Assembly: GCA_036277635.1 (NCBI GenBank)
Contig: DASUMP010000183.1
Coordinates: 1-12,497, forward strand
Direction of reading: 5' to 3'
DNA from: DASUMP01 sp036277635
GTDB taxonomy: Bacteria; Actinomycetota; Acidimicrobiia; IMCC26256; PALSA-610
Length of the DNA stretch: 12,497 bases
The notes below the pieces were generated by a model that saw only the letters and a list, made by a program, of their open reading frames with translations, was not told the origin of the DNA and made no database searches. This document shows positions 6,359 to 12,497 of this stretch, one piece after another (the stretch's first letter is position 1; each line of letters starts with the position of its first letter). The translations under genes and the position numbers were made by a program.

Positions 6359-6747
6359 GGCCGCTCCGGGCGCGCCTCGTCCTCGTCGGGCTCGGCCTCC
6401 GCGAGCGCGGCGCGGTAGTCGGAGTTGTCGGGGCGCATCACGGTCGCCATCTGGAGGTGACCGTGCGCGCCTTCCCGATCACCGGCTCGGAGCCGGCACA
6501 CGCCCACGCCGAAGTGCGCGTAGTCGTTCACCGGGTCGAGCTCGAGCGCGGCGCGGAACTCGGCCTCGGCGTCGGCCACCCGCCCGCTGCGGAAGTAGGC
6601 GCGCGCGAGCGTCTCGCGGATCGAACCCTGCTCGGGCTCGAGGTCGCGTGCGCGCTCGAGGACGACCACAGCCGCGTACGGGCTGCCCGAGTGGAGCAGG
6701 CGCGTCCCCTCTTGGAACGCGGAGTAGGCGTCGGCGGTGCCGTTCAT
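6355..6747 (-). CDS. Small TPR-repeat protein
   Basis: A 130-residue protein made of about three tetratricopeptide repeats (roughly 8-38, 42-72 and 76-106). The clearest are LARAYFRSGRVADAEAEFRA followed by ALELDPVND, and AHFGVGVCRLRAGDREGAHG. The end is acidic and proline-containing (EPDEDEARPERP). TPRs are protein-protein interaction scaffolds; no enzyme domain is present. The ATG at 6747 is set by an excellent Shine-Dalgarno, and the frame upstream of it lacks TPR character and would run into the opposite gene's promoter. It overlaps the HAD phosphatase by four bases. M. tuberculosis Rv1691, a TPR-type protein, precedes Rv1692 in the same way, so a partnership with the phosphatase or with the tlyA block is plausible but unproven. 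Confidence 0.85.
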   Translation of the reverse strand: MNGTADAYSAFQEGTRLLHSGSPYAAVVVLERARDLEPEQGSIRETLARAYFRSGRVADAEAEFRAALELDPVNDYAHFGVGVCRLRAGDREGAHGHLQMATVMRPDNSDYRAALAEAEPDEDEARPERP

Positions 6748-6750
6748 CGT

Positions 6751-6758
6751 TCCTCCCT
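6751..6758 (-). promoter_or_regulatory. Strong Shine-Dalgarno of the TPR gene
   Basis: On the minus strand AGGGAGGA lies a few bases before the ATG at 6747. It is one of the two strongest ribosome binding sites in the window and decides the start of the TPR protein. Confidence 0.8.
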
Positions 6759-6767
6759 TGCGCCGAG

Positions 6768-6784
6768 GGGATCCGTTCGATCCC
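6768..6784. promoter_or_regulatory. Candidate operator between TPR and DUF1015 genes
   Basis: GGGATCcgttcGATCCC has two perfect six-base arms around five bases, centred in the 79-base divergent gap. It lies just upstream of the possible -10 box of the DUF1015 gene and could regulate either direction. The arms contain GATC. No nearby regulator gene is available to match it. Confidence 0.35.
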
Positions 6785-6786
6785 TG

Positions 6787-6795
6787 TGGTACAAC
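6787..6795 (+). promoter_or_regulatory. Possible extended -10 of the DUF1015 gene
   Basis: TGGTACAAC matches an extended -10 (TGn followed by a TATAAT-like hexamer, with the last base C). Transcription would start near 6802, leaving about 25 bases before the GTG at 6827, enough for the GGAG ribosome site at 6818-6821. Confidence 0.35.
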
Positions 6796-6826
6796 CGGGG
6801 AGCATTCCCGCCCGCACGGAGCACCG

Positions 6827-8059
6827 GTGCCCGACTTCTTGCCGTTCCCTGGGATCCGGTACGACCTCGCCACGGTCGGCACCGATCTCGGGCCGCTCGT
6901 CGCCCCACCCTACGACGTCATCGACGACGAGCTGTGCCGGTCACTCGAGGCCGCGCACGAGCAGAACGCGGTGCGGGTGATCCTCCCCCGCGACCACGAG
7001 CGCGAGGGCGACCGCTACGAACGGGCCGCCGCCACGTTCGCGGCGTGGGAGGCGAGCGGCGTGCTCCGGCGCGACGACCACCCGCGCTTCTACACGTACC
7101 GGATGGAGTTCCGCGACACCCACGGCGTCGACCGTCACACGACGGGCGTGCTCGGCGCGCTGGTGCTGCCCACCGCCGACGACGGCTCGGTGCTCCCCCA
7201 CGAGCGCACGTTGCCGAAGGCGAAGAGCGACCGCCTCGCGCTGCTGCGCGCGATGCGCACGAACGTCGACCCGATCTGGGGTCTGAGCACCACCGACGGG
7301 CTCACCGCGCTGCTCGACGGCGCCGAGCCGCTGAGCAGCTGCACCGACGTCGACGGCGTGCGCCACCACCTCGGCGCGGTGCCCGACGCGCGCGTCGACG
7401 CGGTGCGCGCGGCCGTGGGCGCCGGGCCCCTCGTCCTCGCCGACGGGCACCACCGCTACGAGACCGCGCACGCCTACCGCAACGAGGTCGCCGCCGCGGG
7501 CCGCGACACGGCGGGCGCCGACGCGATCATGACGTTCGTCGTCGAGCTCGCCGACGACCAGCTGTGCATCGAGCCGATCCACCGGCTCCTCACCGTGCCC
7601 GCGGGCGTCGACGTGCGTGCGCTGCTGGCCGACGCGTTCGTGGTGACCGACGCGGGCCCGAACACCCCCGAAGGCGTCGACGCGCTGGAAGACCGGATGC
7701 GCGCCGACGGCGGCGTCGGCCTCGTCGACGACCGGGGGATCGCGTTGCTCGTCGCCCGGCCCGAGATCGCGACCGCCGCGCTGGCGAGCGAGCCCGAGCC
7801 GGTGCGCAGCACCGACGCCGCCCTCGTCGAAGCGGTGGTCGTGCCCCGCCTGCCGCAGGCGACGTTCGAGTACCGCCACGACGCGCACGCGGTCGCGGCG
7901 CTGGTCGACAAGGGCAACGCGTCGGCGGGCGTGCTGCTGCGACCGGTGTCGGTGGCCGACACGCGCGCGGCGGCGATGGCCGGGCTGCGCATGCCGCAGA
8001 AGACGACGTTCTTCACGCCCAAGCCGCGCACCGGGATGGTGTTCCGCCGTCTCGACTGA
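6827..8059 (+). CDS. DUF1015 family protein
   Basis: A 410-residue soluble protein of a widespread bacterial and archaeal family with no established function. Family marks are the N-terminal FLPFPGIRYDL and VAPPYDVIDDE, HERTLPKAKSDRLALLRAMR in the middle, and ADGHHRYETAHAYR at 205-218. The C-terminal part ends with MPQKTTFFTPKPRTGMVFR, also characteristic. The DGHHRY element resembles the nucleotide-binding motif of ParB-like proteins; this likeness is by eye and may mean a related fold or nothing. In some anaerobes the family sits beside serine biosynthesis genes; none is present here. The GTG at 6827 has GGAG five bases upstream and gives PDFLPFPG, the normal N-terminus. It stands alone, diverging from the TPR gene and converging on korB across 45 bases. 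Length and motifs look complete. Confidence 0.88.
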   Translation: MPDFLPFPGIRYDLATVGTDLGPLVAPPYDVIDDELCRSLEAAHEQNAVRVILPRDHEREGDRYERAAATFAAWEASGVLRRDDHPRFYTYRMEFRDTHGVDRHTTGVLGALVLPTADDGSVLPHERTLPKAKSDRLALLRAMRTNVDPIWGLSTTDGLTALLDGAEPLSSCTDVDGVRHHLGAVPDARVDAVRAAVGAGPLVLADGHHRYETAHAYRNEVAAAGRDTAGADAIMTFVVELADDQLCIEPIHRLLTVPAGVDVRALLADAFVVTDAGPNTPEGVDALEDRMRADGGVGLVDDRGIALLVARPEIATAALASEPEPVRSTDAALVEAVVVPRLPQATFEYRHDAHAVAALVDKGNASAGVLLRPVSVADTRAAAMAGLRMPQKTTFFTPKPRTGMVFRRLD

Positions 8060-8062
8060 GCG

Positions 8063-8094
8063 GGCGGCGCACGCCGGTGGGTCAGACCGCCGCC
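8063..8094. terminator. Possible shared hairpin between DUF1015 and korB
   Basis: GGCGGC (8063-8068) can pair with GCCGCC (8089-8094), extended inside by GGT (8076-8078) with ACC (8086-8088) after a seven-base bulge on one side. It lies between two convergent stops, where a bidirectional terminator is expected. There is no T-run on either strand, so intrinsic termination is uncertain. Confidence 0.3.
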
Positions 8095-8104
8095 GCGGCG
8101 CCGA

Positions 8105-9121
8105 TCAGGTGACGGTCCAGGTGGCGCCGGACGCGATCAGTGCGGTGAGGTCGCCGGGACCCTGCTTCTCCGACGCCGCCGCGAGCTGGCGCTGGATCTC
8201 ATCCTCGTAGACCGGCCGCTCGACGTCGCGGAACACCCCGACGGGCGTCGGCACGTTCGGCGCGTCGGCGAGACGCGAGAGCGCGAACGCGAGCGTGGGG
8301 TCGGGGCGGTGCTCGTCGTGCACGAGCAGCGCGTCCTCGCCGACGTCGGCGACCGTCACGACGTGCGGCTCCCCGAACTCGTTGAGGGCGACGCCGAGAT
8401 GGTTGTCGGTGCCGAAGCGGATCGGCTCGCCGTGCGTGAGCGGCACGAGCATGTCGGCGCGCACGTCGCGCTTGAGGATCGTGTCGAACGCGCCGTCGTT
8501 GAACACGTTGCAGTTCTGGTACACCTCGACGAACGCGGCGCCGTCGTGCTGGTGGGCGCGGCGGAACATCTCCATCATGTGCTTGCGGTCCATGTCGTGG
8601 GTGCGCGCCACGAACGTCGCCTCGGCGCCGAGCGCCACCGACACCGGGTTGAACGGGTGGTCGATCGAGCCGAACGGCGTGCTCTTCGTGACCTTGCCGA
8701 CCTCGCTCGTGGGTGAGTACTGCCCCTTCGTCAACCCGTAGATCTGGTTGTTGAACATGATGATCTTCAGGTTCACGTTGCGACGCAGCGCGTGGATCAG
8801 GTGGTTCCCGCCGATCGACAGCATGTCGCCGTCGCCGCCGATCACCCACACGTGCAAGTCGGGACGCGCCATCGCGACGCCGGTGGCGATCGCGGGCGCG
8901 CGCCCGTGGATGCTGTGCACGCCGTAGGTGTTCATGTAGTACGGCAGGCGCGCCGCGCAGCCGATCCCGGAGACGAACACCATCTCTTCGGGGCGCACGC
9001 CGAGCTCGGGCAACACGAACTGGATGGCCGCGAGGATCCCGTAGTCGCCACAGCCCGGACACCACCGGACCTCCTGGTCGGACTCGAAGTCCTTGCGGGT
9101 GAGCGGTTCGGCCGTGGTCAC
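8105..9121 (-). CDS. korB: 2-oxoglutarate:ferredoxin oxidoreductase, beta subunit
   Basis: This 338-residue subunit binds thiamine pyrophosphate and a 4Fe-4S cluster and, with KorA, converts 2-oxoglutarate and CoA to succinyl-CoA and CO2 while reducing ferredoxin. Visible are WCPGCGDYGIL (Cys21, Cys24), SGIGCAARLPYYMNTYG (Cys55) and YQNCNVFND (Cys204), which together supply four cluster ligands. The TPP/magnesium region is GGDGDMLSIGGNHLIHA (95-111) with IIMFNNQIYGLTKGQYSPTS following. The GTG at 9121 overlaps the korA stop as GTGA (9118-9121), which fixes the start; the frame is open upstream but that part lies inside korA. The C-terminal 50 residues (VGVFRDVERPVYEDEIQRQL) are also typical. 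The closest known relative by organisation is the mycobacterial Rv2454c. Another 2-oxoacid as substrate cannot be excluded. Confidence 0.95.
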   Translation of the reverse strand: MTTAEPLTRKDFESDQEVRWCPGCGDYGILAAIQFVLPELGVRPEEMVFVSGIGCAARLPYYMNTYGVHSIHGRAPAIATGVAMARPDLHVWVIGGDGDMLSIGGNHLIHALRRNVNLKIIMFNNQIYGLTKGQYSPTSEVGKVTKSTPFGSIDHPFNPVSVALGAEATFVARTHDMDRKHMMEMFRRAHQHDGAAFVEVYQNCNVFNDGAFDTILKRDVRADMLVPLTHGEPIRFGTDNHLGVALNEFGEPHVVTVADVGEDALLVHDEHRPDPTLAFALSRLADAPNVPTPVGVFRDVERPVYEDEIQRQLAAASEKQGPGDLTALIASGATWTVT

Positions 9122-10977
9122 GCCTGCATCGCCTCCATGATCTTCGCCTCGAGGTCGGCGGCGCGGAACGGGACGCCCGCGACCTTGGTGACGCTCTGCG
9201 CGTCGACCAGGTACTCGGCTCGCAGCAGCCGGGAGAGCTGACCGAGGTTGAGCTCGGGCACCAGCACCTGGTCGTAGCGGGAAAGGATGTCGCCGAGATC
9301 CGCCGGGAACGGGTTGAGGTGCGTGAGGTGCGCGTGCGCGATCGGCAGGCCCCGGGCCCGGACGCGCCGCACCGCCGCTTTGATCGCACCCCACGTGCTC
9401 CCCCACCCGACCACGAGGATCTGCGCGCCGGGCTCGTCGTCGAGCTCGGTCGGCGGGATGTCGCGCGCGATGCCCGCGATCTTCGCGGCGCGGATGCGCG
9501 TCATCTTGTCGTGGTTCTCGGGCTGGTAGCTGATGTTTCCGGTGCCGTCTTCCTTCTCGATGCCGCCGATGCGGTGCATCAACCCCGGCGTGCCGGGGAT
9601 CGCCCACGGCCGCGCCAACGTGTCGGGGTCGCGCAGGTACGGCCAGAACTCGTCGCCGTGGTTCGGTGCGGTCGCGAACGGCACCGAGATGTCGGGGAGC
9701 GCGGTGAGGTCGGGGAGCAACCACGGCTCCGCACCGTTCGCGAGGTAGCCGTCGATGAGCAGGATCACCGGCGTGCGGTACTTCACCGCGAGGCGCGCGG
9801 CTTCGAACGCCATGTCGAAGCAGTGCGACGGCGAGCGCGCCGCCACGACCGGCAACGGCGCTTCGCCGTGGCGGCCGTACATCGCGAGCAGCAGGTCGGC
9901 CTGCTCGGTCTTCGTGGGCAGACCCGTCGACGGTCCGCCGCGCTGCACGTCGACGAGCAGCAACGGCAGCTCGAGGCTGATCGCGAGACCGAGCGCTTCG
10001 GATTTCAGGTCGACGCCGGGACCGCTCGTGCCGGTGACCGCGAGTGCGCCCGCGAACGCGGCGCCGATCGCGATGCCCGCCGCCGCGATCTCGTCTTCGG
10101 CTTGGAGGGTGCGCACCCCGAAGTTCTTGTGCTTGGAGAGCTCGTGGAGGATGTCGGACGCGGGCGTGATCGGGTACGACGCGTACACGAGCGGCAGGCG
10201 CGCCCGCTGCGACGCCGCGATCAGGCCGTAGGCGAGCGCGAGGTTGCCGACGATGTTGCGGTACGCGCCCGGCGGGAGCTTCGCGGGCTGCACCTCGTAG
10301 GGGTGGTCGAACAGCTCCGCGGTCTCACCGAAGTTCCGGCCCGCCTTGAACGCCGCGAGGTTGGCGGCGAGCACGTCGGGGCGGTGCTTGAAGTGCGACT
10401 CGATCCACTCGCTCACTGGCTTCGCCGGTCGCGTGTACATCCAGCAGAGCAAGCCGAGCGCGAAGAAGTTCTTCGACCGCTCCGCGTCGCGGGGCTTCAC
10501 CCCGAGCTCGCGGGTGGCCTCGATCGTGATCGACGTCATCGGCACCGGGTACACGGTGAAGTTCGCGAGCGACTCGTCGTCGAGCGGGCTCGTCGCGTAG
10601 CCGGCCTTCTCGAGGTTGCGGGGCTCGAACGCGTCGCTGTTGACGATCAACGTGGAGCCGGGCGCCATGTCGGAGAGGTTCGCCTTCAACGCCGCCGGGT
10701 TCATCGCGATCAGCACGTTCGGCGTGTCGCCGGGCGTCACGATGTCGTGGTCGGAGATGTGGACCTGGAACGACGAGACGCCGGCGATCGTGCCGGCGGG
10801 GGCGCGGATCTCGGCCGGGAAGTTCGGCAGGGTCGCGAGGTCGTTGCCGAACGCGGCCGACAGCTCGGTGAAGCGGTCGCCCACCAGCTGCATGCCGTCG
10901 CCGGAGTCGCCGGCGAAGCGGATCACGACGCGGTCGAGCGTCTCCGCTCGCCGCGCCGGAGGAGTCTCTACGGTCAC
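9118..10977 (-). CDS. korA: 2-oxoglutarate:ferredoxin oxidoreductase, fused gamma-alpha subunit
   Basis: A 619-residue cytoplasmic subunit in which the gamma domain is fused ahead of the alpha domain, as in mycobacterial KorA (Rv2455c). The gamma domain covers about 15-190 (VVIRFAGDSGDGMQLVGDRF at 17-36; LPNFPAEIRAPAGT at 50-63). The alpha domain begins near 240 with NIVGNLALAYG, then YASYPITPASDI (265-276), where the YPITP threonine, Thr271, contacts the oxoacid. LQAEDEIAAAGIAIGAAFAG, TGTSGPGVDLKSEALGLA and VDVQRGGPSTGLPTKTEQ follow. A C-terminal transketolase-like domain has VVGWGSTWGAI and LNPFPADL. The GTG at 10977 has a moderate AGAAAGG site at 10984-10990. korB follows with a four-base overlap. 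No ferredoxin gene lies nearby, so the electron acceptor must be encoded elsewhere. In aerobic actinobacteria this enzyme can replace or accompany 2-oxoglutarate dehydrogenase in the TCA cycle. Confidence 0.95.
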   Translation of the reverse strand: MTVETPPARRAETLDRVVIRFAGDSGDGMQLVGDRFTELSAAFGNDLATLPNFPAEIRAPAGTIAGVSSFQVHISDHDIVTPGDTPNVLIAMNPAALKANLSDMAPGSTLIVNSDAFEPRNLEKAGYATSPLDDESLANFTVYPVPMTSITIEATRELGVKPRDAERSKNFFALGLLCWMYTRPAKPVSEWIESHFKHRPDVLAANLAAFKAGRNFGETAELFDHPYEVQPAKLPPGAYRNIVGNLALAYGLIAASQRARLPLVYASYPITPASDILHELSKHKNFGVRTLQAEDEIAAAGIAIGAAFAGALAVTGTSGPGVDLKSEALGLAISLELPLLLVDVQRGGPSTGLPTKTEQADLLLAMYGRHGEAPLPVVAARSPSHCFDMAFEAARLAVKYRTPVILLIDGYLANGAEPWLLPDLTALPDISVPFATAPNHGDEFWPYLRDPDTLARPWAIPGTPGLMHRIGGIEKEDGTGNISYQPENHDKMTRIRAAKIAGIARDIPPTELDDEPGAQILVVGWGSTWGAIKAAVRRVRARGLPIAHAHLTHLNPFPADLGDILSRYDQVLVPELNLGQLSRLLRAEYLVDAQSVTKVAGVPFRAADLEAKIMEAMQA

Positions 10978-11237
10978 CGTTGACCTTTCTCTTGCGCGAG
11001 TCTCTCGTGCGAGCGGCGCGCTGTCGCGTGACCACCTCGTGTGGTGCGTCGCGAGGCGTCACTGTACCGCCGCGTCCCGCGAAGTCGGTGCACGCGTCGG
11101 GCCCGCGCACCGCCCGAGCGGCCACGCGCGACCGGGTGTGGGAGCATCGAGTCGCCGCCGCGGGTGGACCCCGGCGACGCGCCGCCCCCTATCCTCGATC
11201 GACCGCGCGGCGCCGGCCGCACACAGGAGGAACCCGC
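10978..11237. promoter_or_regulatory. Divergent intergenic region between korA and the DUF2090 gene
   Basis: At 260 bases this is the largest gap in the window and must hold both promoters. On the minus strand TACAGT (11066-11061) is a candidate -10 for korA. On the plus strand TATCCT (11190-11195) is a candidate -10 for the DUF2090 gene; neither has a clear -35. An ACCAC-ctcgt-GTGGT inverted repeat sits at 11031-11045, in what would be the korA leader. Near the korA start, CTTGCGCGAG (10991-11000) and CTCGTGCGAG (11004-11013) are two similar near-palindromes. No small gene with a convincing start and codon pattern was found here. Confidence 0.5.
11225..11230 (+). promoter_or_regulatory. Consensus Shine-Dalgarno of the DUF2090 gene
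   Basis: AGGAGG is a perfect match, seven bases before the ATG at 11238. It decides the start against the longer open frame that reaches back to 10980. Confidence 0.85.
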
Positions 11238-12143
11238 ATGGCCCTCGGCTACGACAAGCAGCTGTTCATCTTGGCGTTCGACCACCGGGGCTCGTTCCAG
11301 AAGAAGATGTTCGGCATCCCCGGCGACCCGGACGCCGCCGAGACCGCCCGCATCGCGGATGCCAAGAGCGTGATCTTCGACGGCTTCGCCGCCGCGATCG
11401 CCGCCGGTGCCCCCGCGGACGAGGCCGGGATCCTCGTCGACGAGCAGTTCGGCGCCGACATCGCCCGCAAGGGCGCGGCCAACGGCTGGATCGTCGCGAT
11501 GCCGGTCGAGAAGAGCGGCCTCGACTACTTCGACTTCGAGTACGGCGACGACTTCGGCGCCCACATCGAGGAGTTCGCGCCGACGTTCTCGAAGATCCTC
11601 GTGCGCTGGAACCCCGAGGGCGACGCGGCGATGAACCAGCGCTCGCTCACCGGGCTGCGCCGCCTCTCCGACTGGCTGCGCGAGCGCGACCGCAAGTTCC
11701 TCTGCGAGCTGCTGGTGCCGGCCGAACCCGCCCAGCTCGCCGCCGTGGGCGGCGACGAGGAGCGTTACGACGTGGAGGTGCGCCCAGGCCTGATGGTCGG
11801 CGCGATCGAGGCGTTCCAGGCCGCGGGCATCGAGCCCGACATCTGGAAGATCGAAGGCGTCGACCGGCGCGACGACTGCGAGCGCATCGCCGCCGCGGCC
11901 CGCCGCGACGGGCGCGACGGCGTGGCGTGCGTGGTGCTCGGCCGGGGCGCGAACGCCGAGAAGGTCGACCACTGGCTGCGCACCGGCGCCGGCGTCGACG
12001 GCTACATCGGCTTCGCGATCGGGCGCACCATCTGGTGGGACCAGCTCAAGGGCTACCTCGACGGCACCCTCTCCCGCGACGACGCCGCCGCGCAGATCGC
12101 CGCGAACTACCGCCGCTCGATCGACGTGTACAAGGGCGCCTGA
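11238..12143 (+). CDS. Stand-alone DUF2090 protein, probable class I aldolase
   Basis: A 301-residue soluble protein of the DUF2090 family, whose other members include the C-terminal half of some IolC (5-dehydro-2-deoxygluconokinase) fusion proteins. Here no kinase domain is attached. The N-terminus LFILAFDHRGSFQKKMFG (9-26) resembles LacD (tagatose-1,6-bisphosphate aldolase) LAFDQRG. DIWKIEGVD places Lys204 where LacD has its Schiff-base lysine (Lys205, in a DxLKVE context). Other landmarks are FSKILVRWNPEGD, CELLVPAEPAQL and VDGYIGFAIGRTIWWD, the last probably the phosphate-binding end of a TIM barrel. A role as an aldolase on a phosphorylated ketose such as 2-deoxy-5-keto-gluconate 6-phosphate is inferred from these likenesses. 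No inositol genes are in the window. The ATG is set by a consensus AGGAGG. It converges on the SSB-like gene across six bases. Confidence 0.85.
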   Translation: MALGYDKQLFILAFDHRGSFQKKMFGIPGDPDAAETARIADAKSVIFDGFAAAIAAGAPADEAGILVDEQFGADIARKGAANGWIVAMPVEKSGLDYFDFEYGDDFGAHIEEFAPTFSKILVRWNPEGDAAMNQRSLTGLRRLSDWLRERDRKFLCELLVPAEPAQLAAVGGDEERYDVEVRPGLMVGAIEAFQAAGIEPDIWKIEGVDRRDDCERIAAAARRDGRDGVACVVLGRGANAEKVDHWLRTGAGVDGYIGFAIGRTIWWDQLKGYLDGTLSRDDAAAQIAANYRRSIDVYKGA

Positions 12144-12149
12144 GCCCGA

Positions 12150-12497
12150 TCACGTCAGCAGCTCGTCGAGCGCGGCCTGGGCCCGCCGCAACGCGGCCGT
12201 GACCCGGCGCCGGTCGCCGCCGCGCGCCACGAGGTCGGCTTCCACCTCGACGCGCGACATCGCGCCGCCCGCGCCCCGGTAGAACCGCCGCCGCACCCGC
12301 CCGACCACCACGACCTCGTCGCCCGCGTCGAGGCCCTCGACCCACGCCGGCGGCTCCCACACCGTGACCGGCACCGACTGCGCCGCGCCGTTCGGCGGGC
12401 GGGTGGTGACCTGCAACACCGCGAGCACCCGGCCCGACGGCAGCACGCGCACCTCCGGCACGCTCGAACAGCACCCCCGAACCACAGCAAGGTTGAC
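12150..12497 (-). CDS. SSB-like OB-fold protein (5' end beyond window)
   Basis: A short actinobacterial relative of single-stranded DNA-binding protein; 115 codons plus the stop are visible. The OB-fold strands read NLAVVRG, then PEVRVLPSGRVLAVLQVTTR, SVPVTVWEPPAWVEGLDAGDEVVVVGRVRRRFYR and SRVEVEADLV. The end is a basic helix (RRRVTAALRRAQAALDELL), not the acidic DDDIPF-type tail that canonical SSB uses to recruit partners, so this is a paralogue and not the main replication SSB. A GTG at 12485 could be used, but it would cut off part of the first strand (NLAV), so the true start is probably just past 12497. Two adjacent cysteines (GCCSS) near the start are unusual. Its 3' end lies six bases from the DUF2090 stop, with no room for a separate terminator. 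Confidence 0.78.
   Translation of the reverse strand, partial: VNLAVVRGCCSSVPEVRVLPSGRVLAVLQVTTRPPNGAAQSVPVTVWEPPAWVEGLDAGDEVVVVGRVRRRFYRGAGGAMSRVEVEADLVARGGDRRRVTAALRRAQAALDELLT

Noticed and set aside
6457..8112. 551-codon plus-strand open frame overlapping the TPR and DUF1015 genes
   Set aside because: It is antisense to the TPR gene and out of frame with DUF1015; the product is mostly arginine and alanine without any family motif.
9122..9724. N-terminal extension of korB to about 539 residues
   Set aside because: The extra part lies out of frame inside korA and has no similarity to the family. The GTGA overlap at 9118-9121 gives the normal length.
9319..10983. 554-codon plus-strand open frame antisense to korA
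   Set aside because: Its length follows from korA's codon bias. The product is Arg/Glu/Val-rich with no domain, and korA is beyond doubt.
10980..11237. Longer start for the DUF2090 protein
   Set aside because: The added 86 residues lack family character and a ribosome site, whereas the ATG at 11238 has a perfect AGGAGG.
10974..11972. 332-codon minus-strand open frame opposite the DUF2090 gene
   Set aside because: Antisense to a clear gene, no motif and no Shine-Dalgarno.
1..12497. Mobile element, prophage, defence or CRISPR system, tRNA or rRNA
   Set aside because: No transposase, integrase, terminal repeats, regularly spaced repeats or RNA gene signatures were seen on either strand; all long frames are accounted for by housekeeping or metabolic genes.

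Overview
This window looks like chromosomal housekeeping DNA from a high-GC actinobacterium. The third codon position is almost always G or C. GTG starts are commoner than ATG (eight against four among the starts I could place) and nearly every stop is TGA. The gene order 1-6747 matches the conserved actinobacterial block known from Mycobacterium tuberculosis as Rv1691 to Rv1697 (TPR protein, HAD phosphatase, small protein, tlyA, nadK, recN, steA). The fused KorA/KorB pair also resembles the mycobacterial enzyme. A member of the Acidimicrobiia or a neighbouring class is my best guess, from general protein flavour only. No mobile element, CRISPR array, rRNA or tRNA was seen.

Layout. (1) 1-4565, minus strand: a tightly packed operon-like run reading phasin-like protein, tlyA, nadK, recN, steA, with steA cut by the left edge. 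Junctions are a 4-base GTGA overlap or TGA-C-RTG, except for a 16-base gap before tlyA. (2) 4566-4707: a divergent promoter region. (3) 4708-5523, plus strand: a rhomboid intramembrane protease that splits the otherwise collinear block. (4) 5555-6747, minus: a HAD-IIA phosphatase and a TPR protein, overlapping by 4 bases. (5) 6748-6826: a second divergent promoter region. (6) 6827-8059, plus: a DUF1015 protein. (7) 8105-10977, minus: korA and korB, encoding a 2-oxoglutarate:ferredoxin oxidoreductase. (8) 10978-11237: the largest intergenic gap (260 bases), divergent. (9) 11238-12143, plus: a stand-alone DUF2090 aldolase-like protein. (10) 12150-12497, minus: an SSB-like OB-fold protein whose 5' end runs off the right edge.

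How the genes fit together. The left half serves information processing and division: rRNA methylation (TlyA), NADP supply (NadK), recombinational repair (RecN) and septum remodelling (SteA). The HAD/TPR pair and the phasin-like protein travel with that block in actinobacteria. The right half is metabolic: KorAB makes succinyl-CoA and reduced ferredoxin from 2-oxoglutarate, and the DUF2090 protein is probably a class I aldolase of unknown substrate. I found no clearly new multi-gene system. The most rewarding points are the rhomboid inserted into a conserved block with a likely leaderless, operator-flanked promoter, the DUF1015 protein with a ParB-like DGHHRY motif, and the orphan DUF2090 protein with a LacD-like Schiff-base lysine.
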